A stretch of DNA of 64,000 bases from positions 1 through 64,000 of the forward strand of contig NZ_BONI01000047.1 in the NCBI RefSeq assembly GCF_016862635.1, written 5' to 3'. Source of the DNA: Catellatospora coxensis. GTDB lineage: Bacteria; Actinomycetota; Actinomycetes; Mycobacteriales; Micromonosporaceae. The notes under the pieces were generated by a model, which saw nothing but the letters and a program-made list of their open reading frames with translations, was not told the DNA's origin and made no database searches. Shown one piece after another: positions 50,381 to 58,350 of the stretch. The translations under genes were made by a program, and so were the position numbers. Numbering within the stretch: the first letter of the stretch is position 1; every line of letters begins with the position of its first letter.

Positions 50381-51352
50381 GTGGGCAGCAGAGTCAACTA
50401 CGTCGTCGTGCGCGACGGTGAACACACGGTGTACGCGCAGGGCGGCGGGGCGGGCTACGGGATCGACTACCTGTTCGCGCCGGGCCCGGAGGTGGTGCTG
50501 CGCTGGCTGGCCCAGGCCGGCGAGTACGCCGGCGACCACTGGTTCGACGACCTGATGTGCGAGGGCGGCGTGCTGATCGACGTCGACCGGCAGGTGTTGC
50601 TGCTGTTCAACACCACGTTCAACCGGCTGGCCCATCGGGCGGCGATGCTGCAGGCGTACGCGGCGACGTGGTCCGGCTGGGAGATTCGGTGGGCCTACGA
50701 CGGCATCGGCGACCTGATGGCGTACGTCGGACTCGACCCGGGGGCCGCGCGTGTCGACGATCAATCGGAGCAGTGTGAGCGCAACGAGTTCCTGCCGGGC
50801 GACTCCGTCCGGTCCGTCGTCACCGTCCGCGGCGCCGACGGGCTGGTGCGCCTCTACGGGTTGAGCCCCGACCTGGCCTGGCTGCGCTGGCGGATGGGGC
50901 CGGACCTGGTCGAGTGGCTCGCCGCCGGGCCCGAGCTGCCGTACGACGTCGCCGATGACGTGCCGAGATCCGGCCTGGACCTCGATCCCGCGACCCGGCG
51001 GGCCGGGCTGTGGACCCTGGAGCCGCTGTGCGGCCTGCGGGAGCAGTGGGCCGAGCTGTGGCCGGGCTGGACCCTCGAGTTCTGGGAGGACGACCTGGCC
51101 CGTCAGGCGGCTCACGACCCGGACCGGCTCTACGACTCGGTCACGCCCCGCGTCATCGCCCACCATCGCCATGGGCTCGCCGAACGGGTGCGGAGGTACT
51201 GGCCGGTGCGGTCCACGATGCAGGCCGGCGGGGCCGACGTGGACTGGCTGTACGAGCACGACTCGGCCGGGGTCCGCAGCCACTTCGACGCGAACATCAC
51301 CGCCGACGAGATCGAACACGCCGCGCAGCTGCTCCGCGGCCCGCTCGCATGA
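50381..51352 (+). CDS. Hypothetical cytoplasmic protein
   Basis: 323 residues, acidic and rich in Trp (AQGGGAGYGIDYLFAPGPE, DHWFDDLMCEGGVLIDVDRQ, WEIRWAYDGIGDLMAYVGL). It looks like an all-beta N-terminal part with helical C-terminal end. No family I recognise and no catalytic signature. GTG at 50381. It lies upstream of a methyltransferase gene at 32 bp distance and may be co-transcribed with it. Confidence 0.7.
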   Translation: MGSRVNYVVVRDGEHTVYAQGGGAGYGIDYLFAPGPEVVLRWLAQAGEYAGDHWFDDLMCEGGVLIDVDRQVLLLFNTTFNRLAHRAAMLQAYAATWSGWEIRWAYDGIGDLMAYVGLDPGAARVDDQSEQCERNEFLPGDSVRSVVTVRGADGLVRLYGLSPDLAWLRWRMGPDLVEWLAAGPELPYDVADDVPRSGLDLDPATRRAGLWTLEPLCGLREQWAELWPGWTLEFWEDDLARQAAHDPDRLYDSVTPRVIAHHRHGLAERVRRYWPVRSTMQAGGADVDWLYEHDSAGVRSHFDANITADEIEHAAQLLRGPLA

Positions 51353-51384
51353 GAGCCCTTCGGCAGCGCGGCTAGGGTGATCGC

Positions 51385-52158
51385 GTGGATCAAGACGAAC
51401 GGTCGCTCTCCTCGTCGTTCGGCGCGGCGGCCGCCGCCTACGCCGAGCACCGTCCGGACTACGCGCAGGCCGCGGTCCGCTGGGCGGTCGAACCTGCGCC
51501 CGGCTCGCGGGTGCTCGACCTCGGCGCGGGCACCGGCAAGCTGACCGCCACGCTGGTCGCGCTGGGTCTGGACGTCGTCGCGGTCGAGCCGGACCCGGCG
51601 ATGCTGGCCGAGCTGCGGCGTACGCTGCCGTCCGTCCGTGCCCTGCCGGGCAGCGCCGAGACGATCCCGCTGCCGGACGGCTCCGTCGACGCGGTGCTGG
51701 CCGGCAACGCGATGCACTGGTTCGACATGGCCGTCGCGGGACCGGAGATCGCCCGGGTGCTCGCGCCCGGTGGCGTCCTGGCCGGACTGTGGAACGTGCT
51801 GGACGACCGCGTCGACTGGATCGCCGGGCTGGAGCGGGTCGGCGGCAGCGCCGTCATCGGCCCGCGCGACACGCTGCGCAACTGGCGCGCCGCCACGGCC
51901 GGCCTGCACCTGCCGCACACCGGGCCGCCTCGGTTCGGCTCACCGGAGCAGGCCGAGTTCCCGCACGGGCAGCACCGCACCGCGGACTCCCTCGTCGCCA
52001 CCCTCGCGACCCGCGCGGGCGTGCTGATCATGCCGGAACCCGAACAGCGGGCCACCGCGGACCGGATCCGCGACTTCCTCGCGACGCAGCCGGCGACCTC
52101 CGGCGGCGACTTCACCCTCCCGATGCTCACCGGCGTCCTGCGCACCCACCGCCGCTGA
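51385..52158 (+). CDS. Class I SAM-dependent methyltransferase
   Basis: 257 residues. Motif I VLDLGAGTGKLTATLVAL and the acidic residue after strand 2 (VVAVEPDPAML), motif II AETIPLPDGSVDAVLAGNAMHWF and motif III RVLAPGGVLAGLWN are intact. The N-terminal phrase SSSFGAAAAAYAEHRPDY is usual for small-molecule methyltransferases of this group (ubiE-like fold). The substrate is not predictable. GTG at 51385. Confidence 0.9.
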   Translation: MDQDERSLSSSFGAAAAAYAEHRPDYAQAAVRWAVEPAPGSRVLDLGAGTGKLTATLVALGLDVVAVEPDPAMLAELRRTLPSVRALPGSAETIPLPDGSVDAVLAGNAMHWFDMAVAGPEIARVLAPGGVLAGLWNVLDDRVDWIAGLERVGGSAVIGPRDTLRNWRAATAGLHLPHTGPPRFGSPEQAEFPHGQHRTADSLVATLATRAGVLIMPEPEQRATADRIRDFLATQPATSGGDFTLPMLTGVLRTHRR

Positions 52159-52187
52159 CCGCCCTCACCCACCGCAACCACGAAACG

Positions 52188-52238
52188 AAGGAAGGGCACC
52201 TTCTTAACGGACGTCCGTGTAGAAGGTGCCCTTCCTTT
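52188..52238. repeat. GAAGGTGCCCTTCC hairpin, copy 4 (convergent terminator)
   Basis: Outer arms AAGGAAGGGCACCTTC and its complement (52188-52203 and 52223-52238). The inner stem is a different perfect palindrome (ACGGACGTCCGT, 52207-52218). It lies between the convergent methyltransferase and ABC exporter genes. Confidence 0.8.
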
Positions 52239-52241
52239 GTT

Positions 52242-54191
52242 TCATTCGGTGGTGGCGCCGGCGAACTGGGCCTCGTAGAGGCGGGCGTAGGCGCCGCCGG
52301 AGGCGATCAGCTTGTCGTGGGAGCCGTGTTCGACGATCGAGCCGTGCTCCATGACGAGGATGACGTCGGCGTTGCGGATGGTGGACAGGCGGTGCGCGAT
52401 GACGAAGCTGGTCCGGCCGCTGCGTAGCGAGTTCAGCGCCCGCTGGATGAGCACCTCGGTACGGGTGTCGACGGAGCTGGTCGCCTCGTCGAGGATGAGG
52501 ATGCTCGGCTCGGCGAGGAACGCCCGCGCGATGGTGATCAGCTGCCGCTCGCCGGTGCTGAGGTTGGTGCCGTCCTCGTCCAGCACCGTCTCGTAGCCGT
52601 CGGGCAGCGTACGGACGAACCGGTCCACGTGCGCGGCCTTGGCGGCCTCGACGATCTGCTCCCGGGTGGGGGAGTCCGCGCCGTACGCGATGTTGTCGGC
52701 GATGGTGCCGCCGAACAGCCAGGTGTCCTGCAGCACCATGCCGGTCTTGGACCGCAGGTCCTCGCGGTCCATCGCGGCGATGTCGACGCCGTCGAGCGTG
52801 ATCCGCCCGCCGGTCACCTCGTAGAAGCGCATCAGCAGGTTGACCAGCGTGGTCTTGCCCGCGCCGGTCGGGCCGACGATGGCCACGGTCTGGCCGGGCT
52901 CCACCGCCAGCGACAGGTCCTCGATCAGCGGCTTGTCCTCGCTGTACCGGAACGACACGTGCTCGAAGCCGACCCGCCCGCGCAGGTCCGTGACCCGGGC
53001 CGCGGGGACCGGCTCGGGGCTCTGCTCGGTCGCGTCGAGCAGCTCGAACACCCGCTCGGCGGAGGCGACACCGGACTGCACCAGGTTGGACATCGCGGCG
53101 ACCTGGCTCAGTGGCTGGCTGAACTGGCGGCTGTACTGGATGAACGCCTGCACGTCGCCCAGCGACAGCGAGCCCGACGCCACGCGCAGCGCACCGACGA
53201 CGGCGACCAGCACGTAGTTCAGGTTGCCGATGAAGAACATGGCGGGCTGGATCATGCCGGAGATGAACTGCGCCTTGAAACCGGCCGTGTACAGCGCCTC
53301 GTTGTGCTCCTTGAACGTCGCGGCCGCCTCCTGCTGCCGCCCGAACACCTTGACCAGCGAGTGGCCGGTGTACATCTCCTCGATGTGGGCGTTGAGCTTG
53401 CCGGTGACGGCCCACTGCGCGATGAACTGCGGCTGCGCCTTCTTGCCGATCTTCATGGTCACCCACACCGACACCGGCACGGTGACGAGCGCGATCAGCG
53501 CCAGCAGGGGCGAGATCCAGAACATCATCGCCAGTACGCCGACGATGGTGAGCACCGAGTTCATCAGCTGGCTCAGCGACTGCTGCATCGTCTGCGCGAC
53601 GTTGTCGATGTCATTGGTGGCCCGGCTGAGCACCTCGCCGCGCTGCTGGCCGTCGAAGTAGCTCAGCGGCAGCCGGGACAGCTTCGTCTCCACCTGCTCG
53701 CGCAGGGTGTAGATAGCACGTTGCACGACCGTCGTGATGATCCGGAACTGCATCAGCGAGAACAGCGACGCGGCGACGTACACGCCCAGCGCGACCAGCA
53801 GCACCCGGCCCAGCGCGTCGAAGTCGACGCCCTGCCCGGGGACCAGGTCCATCGAGGCGAGCATGTCGGCGAGCGTGCCGTTTCCCTGGGCGCGGACCGA
53901 CTCGACGGCCTGCGCCTTGGTGACGCCCTCCGGGATGCCGCCGCTGACGACGCCGGTGAACAGCACGTCGGTGGCGTGGCCGAGGATGCGCGGGCCGATC
54001 ACCGACAGGCCCACGCCGATGACGCCGAGCGCCACGGCCGACCAGACGGCGACGCGGTGCGGCATCAGCAGTTTCAGCAGGCGGCGGCTGGACTGCTTGA
54101 AGTTGAGCGACTTGCCCTGCGGCGGGCCGGCCATCATCGCGCCGGGTCCGAAGCGAGGCCCTGAATCACGGCGTACGGGGGTCTGAGTCAC
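52242..54191 (-). CDS. Heterodimeric ABC exporter subunit 2 (fused TM-NBD)
   Basis: 649 residues. An N-terminal extension (about 1-35) is followed by six TM helices with the long extracellular loop between TM1 and TM2 (about 75-130), and an NBD from about 400. Walker [12 protein letters not shown]-loop [10 protein letters not shown], signature [16 protein letters not shown] (a degenerate LSTGE form), Walker [13 protein letters not shown] and H-loop VIAHRLSTI are present. The catalytic Glu is kept. It is the second of a pair and would form a type IV exporter with the next gene. ATG at 54191. Substrate unknown; the TetR gene upstream is the likely controller. Confidence 0.9.
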   Translation of the reverse strand: MTQTPVRRDSGPRFGPGAMMAGPPQGKSLNFKQSSRRLLKLLMPHRVAVWSAVALGVIGVGLSVIGPRILGHATDVLFTGVVSGGIPEGVTKAQAVESVRAQGNGTLADMLASMDLVPGQGVDFDALGRVLLVALGVYVAASLFSLMQFRIITTVVQRAIYTLREQVETKLSRLPLSYFDGQQRGEVLSRATNDIDNVAQTMQQSLSQLMNSVLTIVGVLAMMFWISPLLALIALVTVPVSVWVTMKIGKKAQPQFIAQWAVTGKLNAHIEEMYTGHSLVKVFGRQQEAAATFKEHNEALYTAGFKAQFISGMIQPAMFFIGNLNYVLVAVVGALRVASGSLSLGDVQAFIQYSRQFSQPLSQVAAMSNLVQSGVASAERVFELLDATEQSPEPVPAARVTDLRGRVGFEHVSFRYSEDKPLIEDLSLAVEPGQTVAIVGPTGAGKTTLVNLLMRFYEVTGGRITLDGVDIAAMDREDLRSKTGMVLQDTWLFGGTIADNIAYGADSPTREQIVEAAKAAHVDRFVRTLPDGYETVLDEDGTNLSTGERQLITIARAFLAEPSILILDEATSSVDTRTEVLIQRALNSLRSGRTSFVIAHRLSTIRNADVILVMEHGSIVEHGSHDKLIASGGAYARLYEAQFAGATTE

Positions 54192-54258
54192 GCCGTCACC
54201 TCGCTGCGCTCGGCTCCGTCGTGACGCACGGGGCTCATGATTCGCTCGCTACGCTCGC
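54192..54258 (-). repeat. Gene-junction SER/ERS-rich repeat
   Basis: On the minus strand this 67-bp gap between the two exporter genes reads, in frame, [14 protein letters not shown] and DGAERSEV-like peptides: it is made of near-direct repeats of GAGCGNAGCGAG. A related, degenerate stretch (SARSETKW... SRERK) is at about 40851-40905 between ABC-2 genes. Such Ser-Glu-Arg repeats are recurrent at actinobacterial gene junctions. Confidence 0.5.
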
Positions 54259-55992
54259 TCATGCCGCCTCCTCCTCGGTGAGCTGGGACAGCACGATCTC
54301 GCGATAGGTCACGTTGCTGTTCATGAGTTCGCTGTGGGTGCCGGTGCCGACGACCTGCCCGTCGTCGAGGACGAGGATGCGGTCGGCGTCGCGGATGGTG
54401 TTGACGCGCTGGGCGACGATCACGACCGTCGCGTCGGCGGTCTCCCGGGACAGCTCCCGGCGCAGCGCGGCGTCGGTGGCGTAGTCCAGGGCCGAGAACG
54501 AGTCGTCGAACAGGTAGATCTCGGGCCGGCTGACCAGCGCGCGGGCGATGGCCAGGCGCTGGCGCTGGCCGCCGGAGACGTTGGTGCCGCCCTGGGCGAT
54601 CGGCGCGTCCAGCCCTTCGGGCATGGCCTGCACGAACTCCTTGGCCTGCGCCACTTCCAGGGCCCGCCACAGCTCCTCGTCGGTGGCGTCGGCCTTGCCG
54701 TAGCGCAGGTTCGACGCGACGGTGCCGGAGAACAGGTACGGCTTCTGCGGGACGAAGCCGATGGCCCGGGACAGGGCTTGCGGCTCGATGTCGCGCACGT
54801 CGACGTCGTCGACCAGCACCCGGCCGCCGGTGGCGTCGAACAGCCGCGGCACCAGGTGCAGCAGCGTCGACTTGCCGCTGCCGGTGCTGCCGATGATCGC
54901 GGTGGTCTCGCCGGGCCGGGCGCTGAATCCGATGCTGCGCAGCACCGGCTCCTCCGCGCCCGGGTAGCTGAACTCGACGTCGCGCAGCTCCAGGTGCCCG
55001 CGCAGCCCTTCCGGGCTGACCGGCGCGGTCGGCGGGACCACGCTGGAGTCGGTGCCGAGCACCTCCTCGATCCGCTCCGCGCAGACCTCGGCGCGCGGCA
55101 ACATGACAAACATGAAAGTCGCCATCATCACCGCCATCAGGATCTGCATCAGGTAGCTGAGGTACGCGGTCAGCGCGCCGATCTCCATGCCGCCGCTGTC
55201 GATGCGGTGCGCGCCGAACCACAGCACGGCCACCGTCGAGATGTTGATGACGAGCATGACGAACGGGAACATCGAGGCCATCAGCTTGCCGACGGCCAGC
55301 GCGACGTTGGTCAGCTCGGTGTTGGCCCCGGCGAAGCGCTCCTGCTCGTGCCGGTCGCGGACGAACGCGCGGATCACCCGGATGCCGGTGATCTGCTCCC
55401 GCATCACCCGGTTGACCTCGTCGATGTTGGTCTGCATGGCCCGGAACAGCGGGCGCATCCGCCACACGATGAAGCCGATGCCGAGGACCAGCGCCGGGAT
55501 CACGGCCAGCAGCAGCCCGGACAGCTGCACGTCGAGCTGCAGCGCCAGCACGATGCCGCCGACCATCATGATCGGCGCGCTGACCATCATGGTGAAGGTC
55601 ATCAGCGCGAGCATCTGGACCTGCTGCACGTCATTGGTGGTACGGGTGATGAGCGACGGCGCGCCGAAGTGGCCCACCTCGCGGGCGGAGAACGACTGCA
55701 CCCGGTCGAAGATCGCGGCCCGGACGTCGCGGCCCAGCGCGCTGGCGACCTGGGCTCCGACGTAGACCGCGCCGATCGAGCAGATGATCTGCACCAGCGA
55801 GACGCCGATCATGGCGGCGCCGACGCGCATGATGTAGCCGGTGTCGCCCTTGACCACGCCGTGGTCGATGATGTCGGCGTTGAGGGTGGGCAGGTAGAGG
55901 TTCGCCACCGTCTGCACGAACTGCAGCAGCACGACGAGCGAGATGTGCCGCCGGTAGGGCCGCAGCTGGCGGCGTACGAGTGTGATCAGCAT
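54259..55992 (-). CDS. Heterodimeric ABC exporter subunit 1 (fused TM-NBD)
   Basis: 577 residues. Six TM helices precede the NBD (about 335-577). Walker A IGSTGSGKST, Q-loop VPQKPYLFSG, a canonical signature NVSGGQRQRLAIARAL and Walker B IYLFDDSFSALD. The catalytic Glu after Walker B is Asp (DDS), typical of the degenerate-site subunit of heterodimeric exporters such as TM287/288 or YheI. H-loop region VVIVAQRVNTIRD (Gln for His). Both features fit a degenerate partner to the next gene. ATG at 55992 overlaps the end of tetR by seven bases. Confidence 0.9.
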   Translation of the reverse strand: MLITLVRRQLRPYRRHISLVVLLQFVQTVANLYLPTLNADIIDHGVVKGDTGYIMRVGAAMIGVSLVQIICSIGAVYVGAQVASALGRDVRAAIFDRVQSFSAREVGHFGAPSLITRTTNDVQQVQMLALMTFTMMVSAPIMMVGGIVLALQLDVQLSGLLLAVIPALVLGIGFIVWRMRPLFRAMQTNIDEVNRVMREQITGIRVIRAFVRDRHEQERFAGANTELTNVALAVGKLMASMFPFVMLVINISTVAVLWFGAHRIDSGGMEIGALTAYLSYLMQILMAVMMATFMFVMLPRAEVCAERIEEVLGTDSSVVPPTAPVSPEGLRGHLELRDVEFSYPGAEEPVLRSIGFSARPGETTAIIGSTGSGKSTLLHLVPRLFDATGGRVLVDDVDVRDIEPQALSRAIGFVPQKPYLFSGTVASNLRYGKADATDEELWRALEVAQAKEFVQAMPEGLDAPIAQGGTNVSGGQRQRLAIARALVSRPEIYLFDDSFSALDYATDAALRRELSRETADATVVIVAQRVNTIRDADRILVLDDGQVVGTGTHSELMNSNVTYREIVLSQLTEEEAA

Positions 55993-56591
55993 GCGGGCTC
56001 TTTCTTGGCCTCGGGGGAGAGCACGCCGTCCAGGACGACGTCGACGATCTGGTCTTCGGGGAGGATCTCGCTGCGGTTGTTGAAGAACACCATCGAGATG
56101 AGCAGGGACGCGACGGTCTCCGGTGGGAGCCGGAACGAGTCGGCATCATCCTTGATCAGCTCAGCGACCGCATCCGAGATACCGGTCAGCGCCTCGCGGG
56201 GATCGAACACGGGCGTGGTGGTGACCACGGCGAGGCCGCTGCCGCGCAGCGACATCATCAGCGGGGCGTTGTCGCGGAAACGGCGCGTGAGGATCCGCAC
56301 CGCCGTCTTGAGCCGGAACCTGACATCGGGGTCGCCTGCCACTGCCTTGATCGACTCGATGGTGGGGGCCGGGTCGAAGGCGTGGGCGAGGGTCGCCGAG
56401 ATCAGGGCGTTCTTGTCGGGGAAGGCGCGGAAGATGGTCCCCTCCGCGACACCCGCGCACTCGGCGATCCGCTTGCTGCTCACGTGCACACCTTCGGCAC
56501 GCAGCAAGGGGAGGGTCGCCGCGATGATCGCGGCACGCCGGTCCTCGGGGGTCAACGGGGAAACCCGGCGCCGGGGGGAGGCGTCAGTCAC
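55986..56591 (-). CDS. TetR-family regulator of the ABC exporter
   Basis: 201 residues. TPEDRRAAIIAATLPLLRAEG and VSSKRIAECAGVAEGTIFRAFPDKNALI are the HTH. The C-terminal ligand domain follows. The GTG at 56591 was chosen, since a further upstream GTG at 56621 lies within the operator palindrome (56608-56623). It overlaps the exporter gene by seven bases, so the three genes form one operon that the regulator most likely represses. Confidence 0.9.
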   Translation of the reverse strand: MTDASPRRRVSPLTPEDRRAAIIAATLPLLRAEGVHVSSKRIAECAGVAEGTIFRAFPDKNALISATLAHAFDPAPTIESIKAVAGDPDVRFRLKTAVRILTRRFRDNAPLMMSLRGSGLAVVTTTPVFDPREALTGISDAVAELIKDDADSFRLPPETVASLLISMVFFNNRSEILPEDQIVDVVLDGVLSPEAKKEPAC

Positions 56592-56607
56592 GGCCGCGAC
56601 TCTAAAT

Positions 56608-56623
56608 GAGTGAGCACTCACTC
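56608..56623. promoter_or_regulatory. TetR operator upstream of the exporter operon
   Basis: GAGTGAG-CA-CTCACTC: perfect 7-bp arms with a two-base spacer, 17 bp before the tetR start codon. Such TGAGTGAGYNCTCACTC operators are typical of AcrR-like regulators. Autoregulation is expected. Confidence 0.75.
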
Positions 56624-56740
56624 CGCAATGCGTTTTCTGATTGTTCGCCGACAGCGTTGAGCGTGTGCCCGTCGCAAGGTGGCTGGAACCGGTGCGGTGG
56701 GTGACTCTGGGTAGCGCCGGCGCGAGGGATCGCTCATCGA

Positions 56741-56788
56741 GCGGTTACATCGTTTTTGATGTGCTCACATCAAAAACGATGTAACCGC
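56741..56788. repeat. Perfect 48-bp inverted repeat
   Basis: The arms 56741-56763 and 56766-56788 are 23 bases each and perfectly complementary with a two-base centre (CT). It contains AT-rich runs (CGTTTTTGATG) unusual for this DNA. It lies in a 386-bp intergenic region (56624-57009) between the TetR operon and the end of the beta-gamma-crystallin-like gene, with no other gene. It could be a terminator or mobile element. Confidence 0.7.
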
Positions 56789-57009
56789 AGCCCGAGCGAC
56801 CACCGCGCGAGACCACACGATCCGCGTCCGTTGGATGACCCTGCGTATGCGGCGACGCGGACCAGATGGGGGCGGGTCCACGCCGTCGGGCAGCTGCGCC
56901 GCGGGCGCGGGCGGCACGCGCGGAGCAGCGGGCGACCTTCCGGCTTCGCGGAGACCACAGGTGCGCGACCCTGCGGTGACCGCGCAGCGGACGCCGGGCG
57001 TGGAACGGC

Positions 57010-58260
57010 TCAGGGGGCGACGAAGATCAAGGAAGTCTGGTCGTTGAGGGCCTTGCCGACCGTCGCGTGATCACCGGCCGTGAACAGGTGGCACGCGCCG
57101 ACCTCGCCCGGCGCGGTGGCGTCGTGCTCGCAGAGCACCGCCCGCCCGCCCTCGGCCAGGCGCAGCGAGCTGATCGCGTCGTTGCCGACCGCGCCCAGGT
57201 CCACGGCGGCGAACATGCCCGCGCCGAACGCCCCGGACGAGCCGGTCAGGCCGCCGTCGGCGTACGCGGTAAGGACCTGGCCGGTCGACGGGCCCGCCGA
57301 CACGGCCAGCAGGGAGATGCCGTCGTCGAGGCCCGTCCCGGCCAGCTCGTGCACCCCGGAGGCGAACAGCGCGCACTCGCCCAGCACGGCCGGCGCGACA
57401 TGATCATCGGCGCAGGCCAGCACCCGCTGACCGGCCGCCACCCGCAGCGAGCTGATCGCGTCGTTGCCCACCGGCGTCAGCTGACCGGCCGCGGCCTGGT
57501 GCACCCCGGGGCCGAACGTCTGCACCGTGCCGGCCAGCGCGGGCCCGTCGGCCGCGGTGACCGCCGGGCCGCCGACGGCGATCAGGGAGATCATCCCGTC
57601 GAGGCCGCCGACCGACGGGTGCTCGCCGGGTTCGAAGATCTGGCACAGGCCGGGGTTGCCGCTGGCGGTGGCCGTGGAGCGGTCGCTGTCGCAGAGCACG
57701 GCCCGGTGGCCGTCGGCCACGGCCAGGGACCGGACCGCGTCGAGCCGGTCCAGGTCGCCCGCGGCGGCCTCGTACCGGCCGGGGCCCAGGTGCAACTTGC
57801 CGCCCGACAGCGCGGGCTCGCCGTACACGGTGACGCCCTGGCCGGTCTCCTTCGCGGCGACCACGGTCAGCAGCGAGATCCTGTCGTCGAGGCCGCCGCC
57901 GACCTGGTCGTACCAGCCGGCGTCGAAGTAGCGGCAGGGGCCGAGGCCGTCGACGGCGTCCGCGCTCCGCGCGGCGGTGCGGTCGCAGGCCAGCACGCGG
58001 AAGCCCTCGGCCACGCGCAGCGACGAGACGGCGTCACCGCCGACCGCGCCCAGGCCGCCCGAGTCGGCGTCGAACACGCCCGCGCCGAACGCCTGCGAAG
58101 CCCCGCCAAGCTTCGGCTCCACGTACGCGACCAGCGGGTACACCGCATCCGGCACCGTCGGCTCCGGCGCACCGGGCACCGGCGCGCCCGCGGCGGCGGT
58201 CAGCGGCAGCAGCCCGTACGCCGTGCCCGCGGCGGCCAGCAGCGACCTGCGAATCCACAT
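57010..58260 (-). CDS. Secreted protein of four beta-gamma-crystallin-like domains
   Basis: 416 residues. The signal peptide is 1-25. Four domains follow at about 42-135, 142-229, 243-321 and 329-416. Each has two Greek-key motifs ending in the calcium motif N/D-D/G-x-x-S-S or its variants: GDAVSS (75), DDRISL (125), LDAVRS (173, degenerate), DGMISL (221), NDAISS (266), DDGISL (312), NDAISS (360) and NDQTSL (406). Every domain also has a cysteine pair (C92/C109, C190/C206, C283/C296, C377/C390). The fold and calcium binding are inferred from these motifs. A cell-surface or extracellular calcium-binding role is likely. ATG at 58260. Confidence 0.75.
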   Translation of the reverse strand: MWIRRSLLAAAGTAYGLLPLTAAAGAPVPGAPEPTVPDAVYPLVAYVEPKLGGASQAFGAGVFDADSGGLGAVGGDAVSSLRVAEGFRVLACDRTAARSADAVDGLGPCRYFDAGWYDQVGGGLDDRISLLTVVAAKETGQGVTVYGEPALSGGKLHLGPGRYEAAAGDLDRLDAVRSLAVADGHRAVLCDSDRSTATASGNPGLCQIFEPGEHPSVGGLDGMISLIAVGGPAVTAADGPALAGTVQTFGPGVHQAAAGQLTPVGNDAISSLRVAAGQRVLACADDHVAPAVLGECALFASGVHELAGTGLDDGISLLAVSAGPSTGQVLTAYADGGLTGSSGAFGAGMFAAVDLGAVGNDAISSLRLAEGGRAVLCEHDATAPGEVGACHLFTAGDHATVGKALNDQTSLIFVAP

Positions 58261-58350
58261 CTCAAGCTCCCCGTGTCACCACTACGTGCAGCACCACCGG
58301 TACCAACTGGCGGCGGGCCCGCTGGTGATGGACGTGACACGATCGAGCGG

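Noticed and set aside
56756-57070. Plus-strand frame near the 48-bp palindrome
   Set aside because: It begins inside the inverted repeat, lacks a ribosome binding site, and its peptide is low-complexity.
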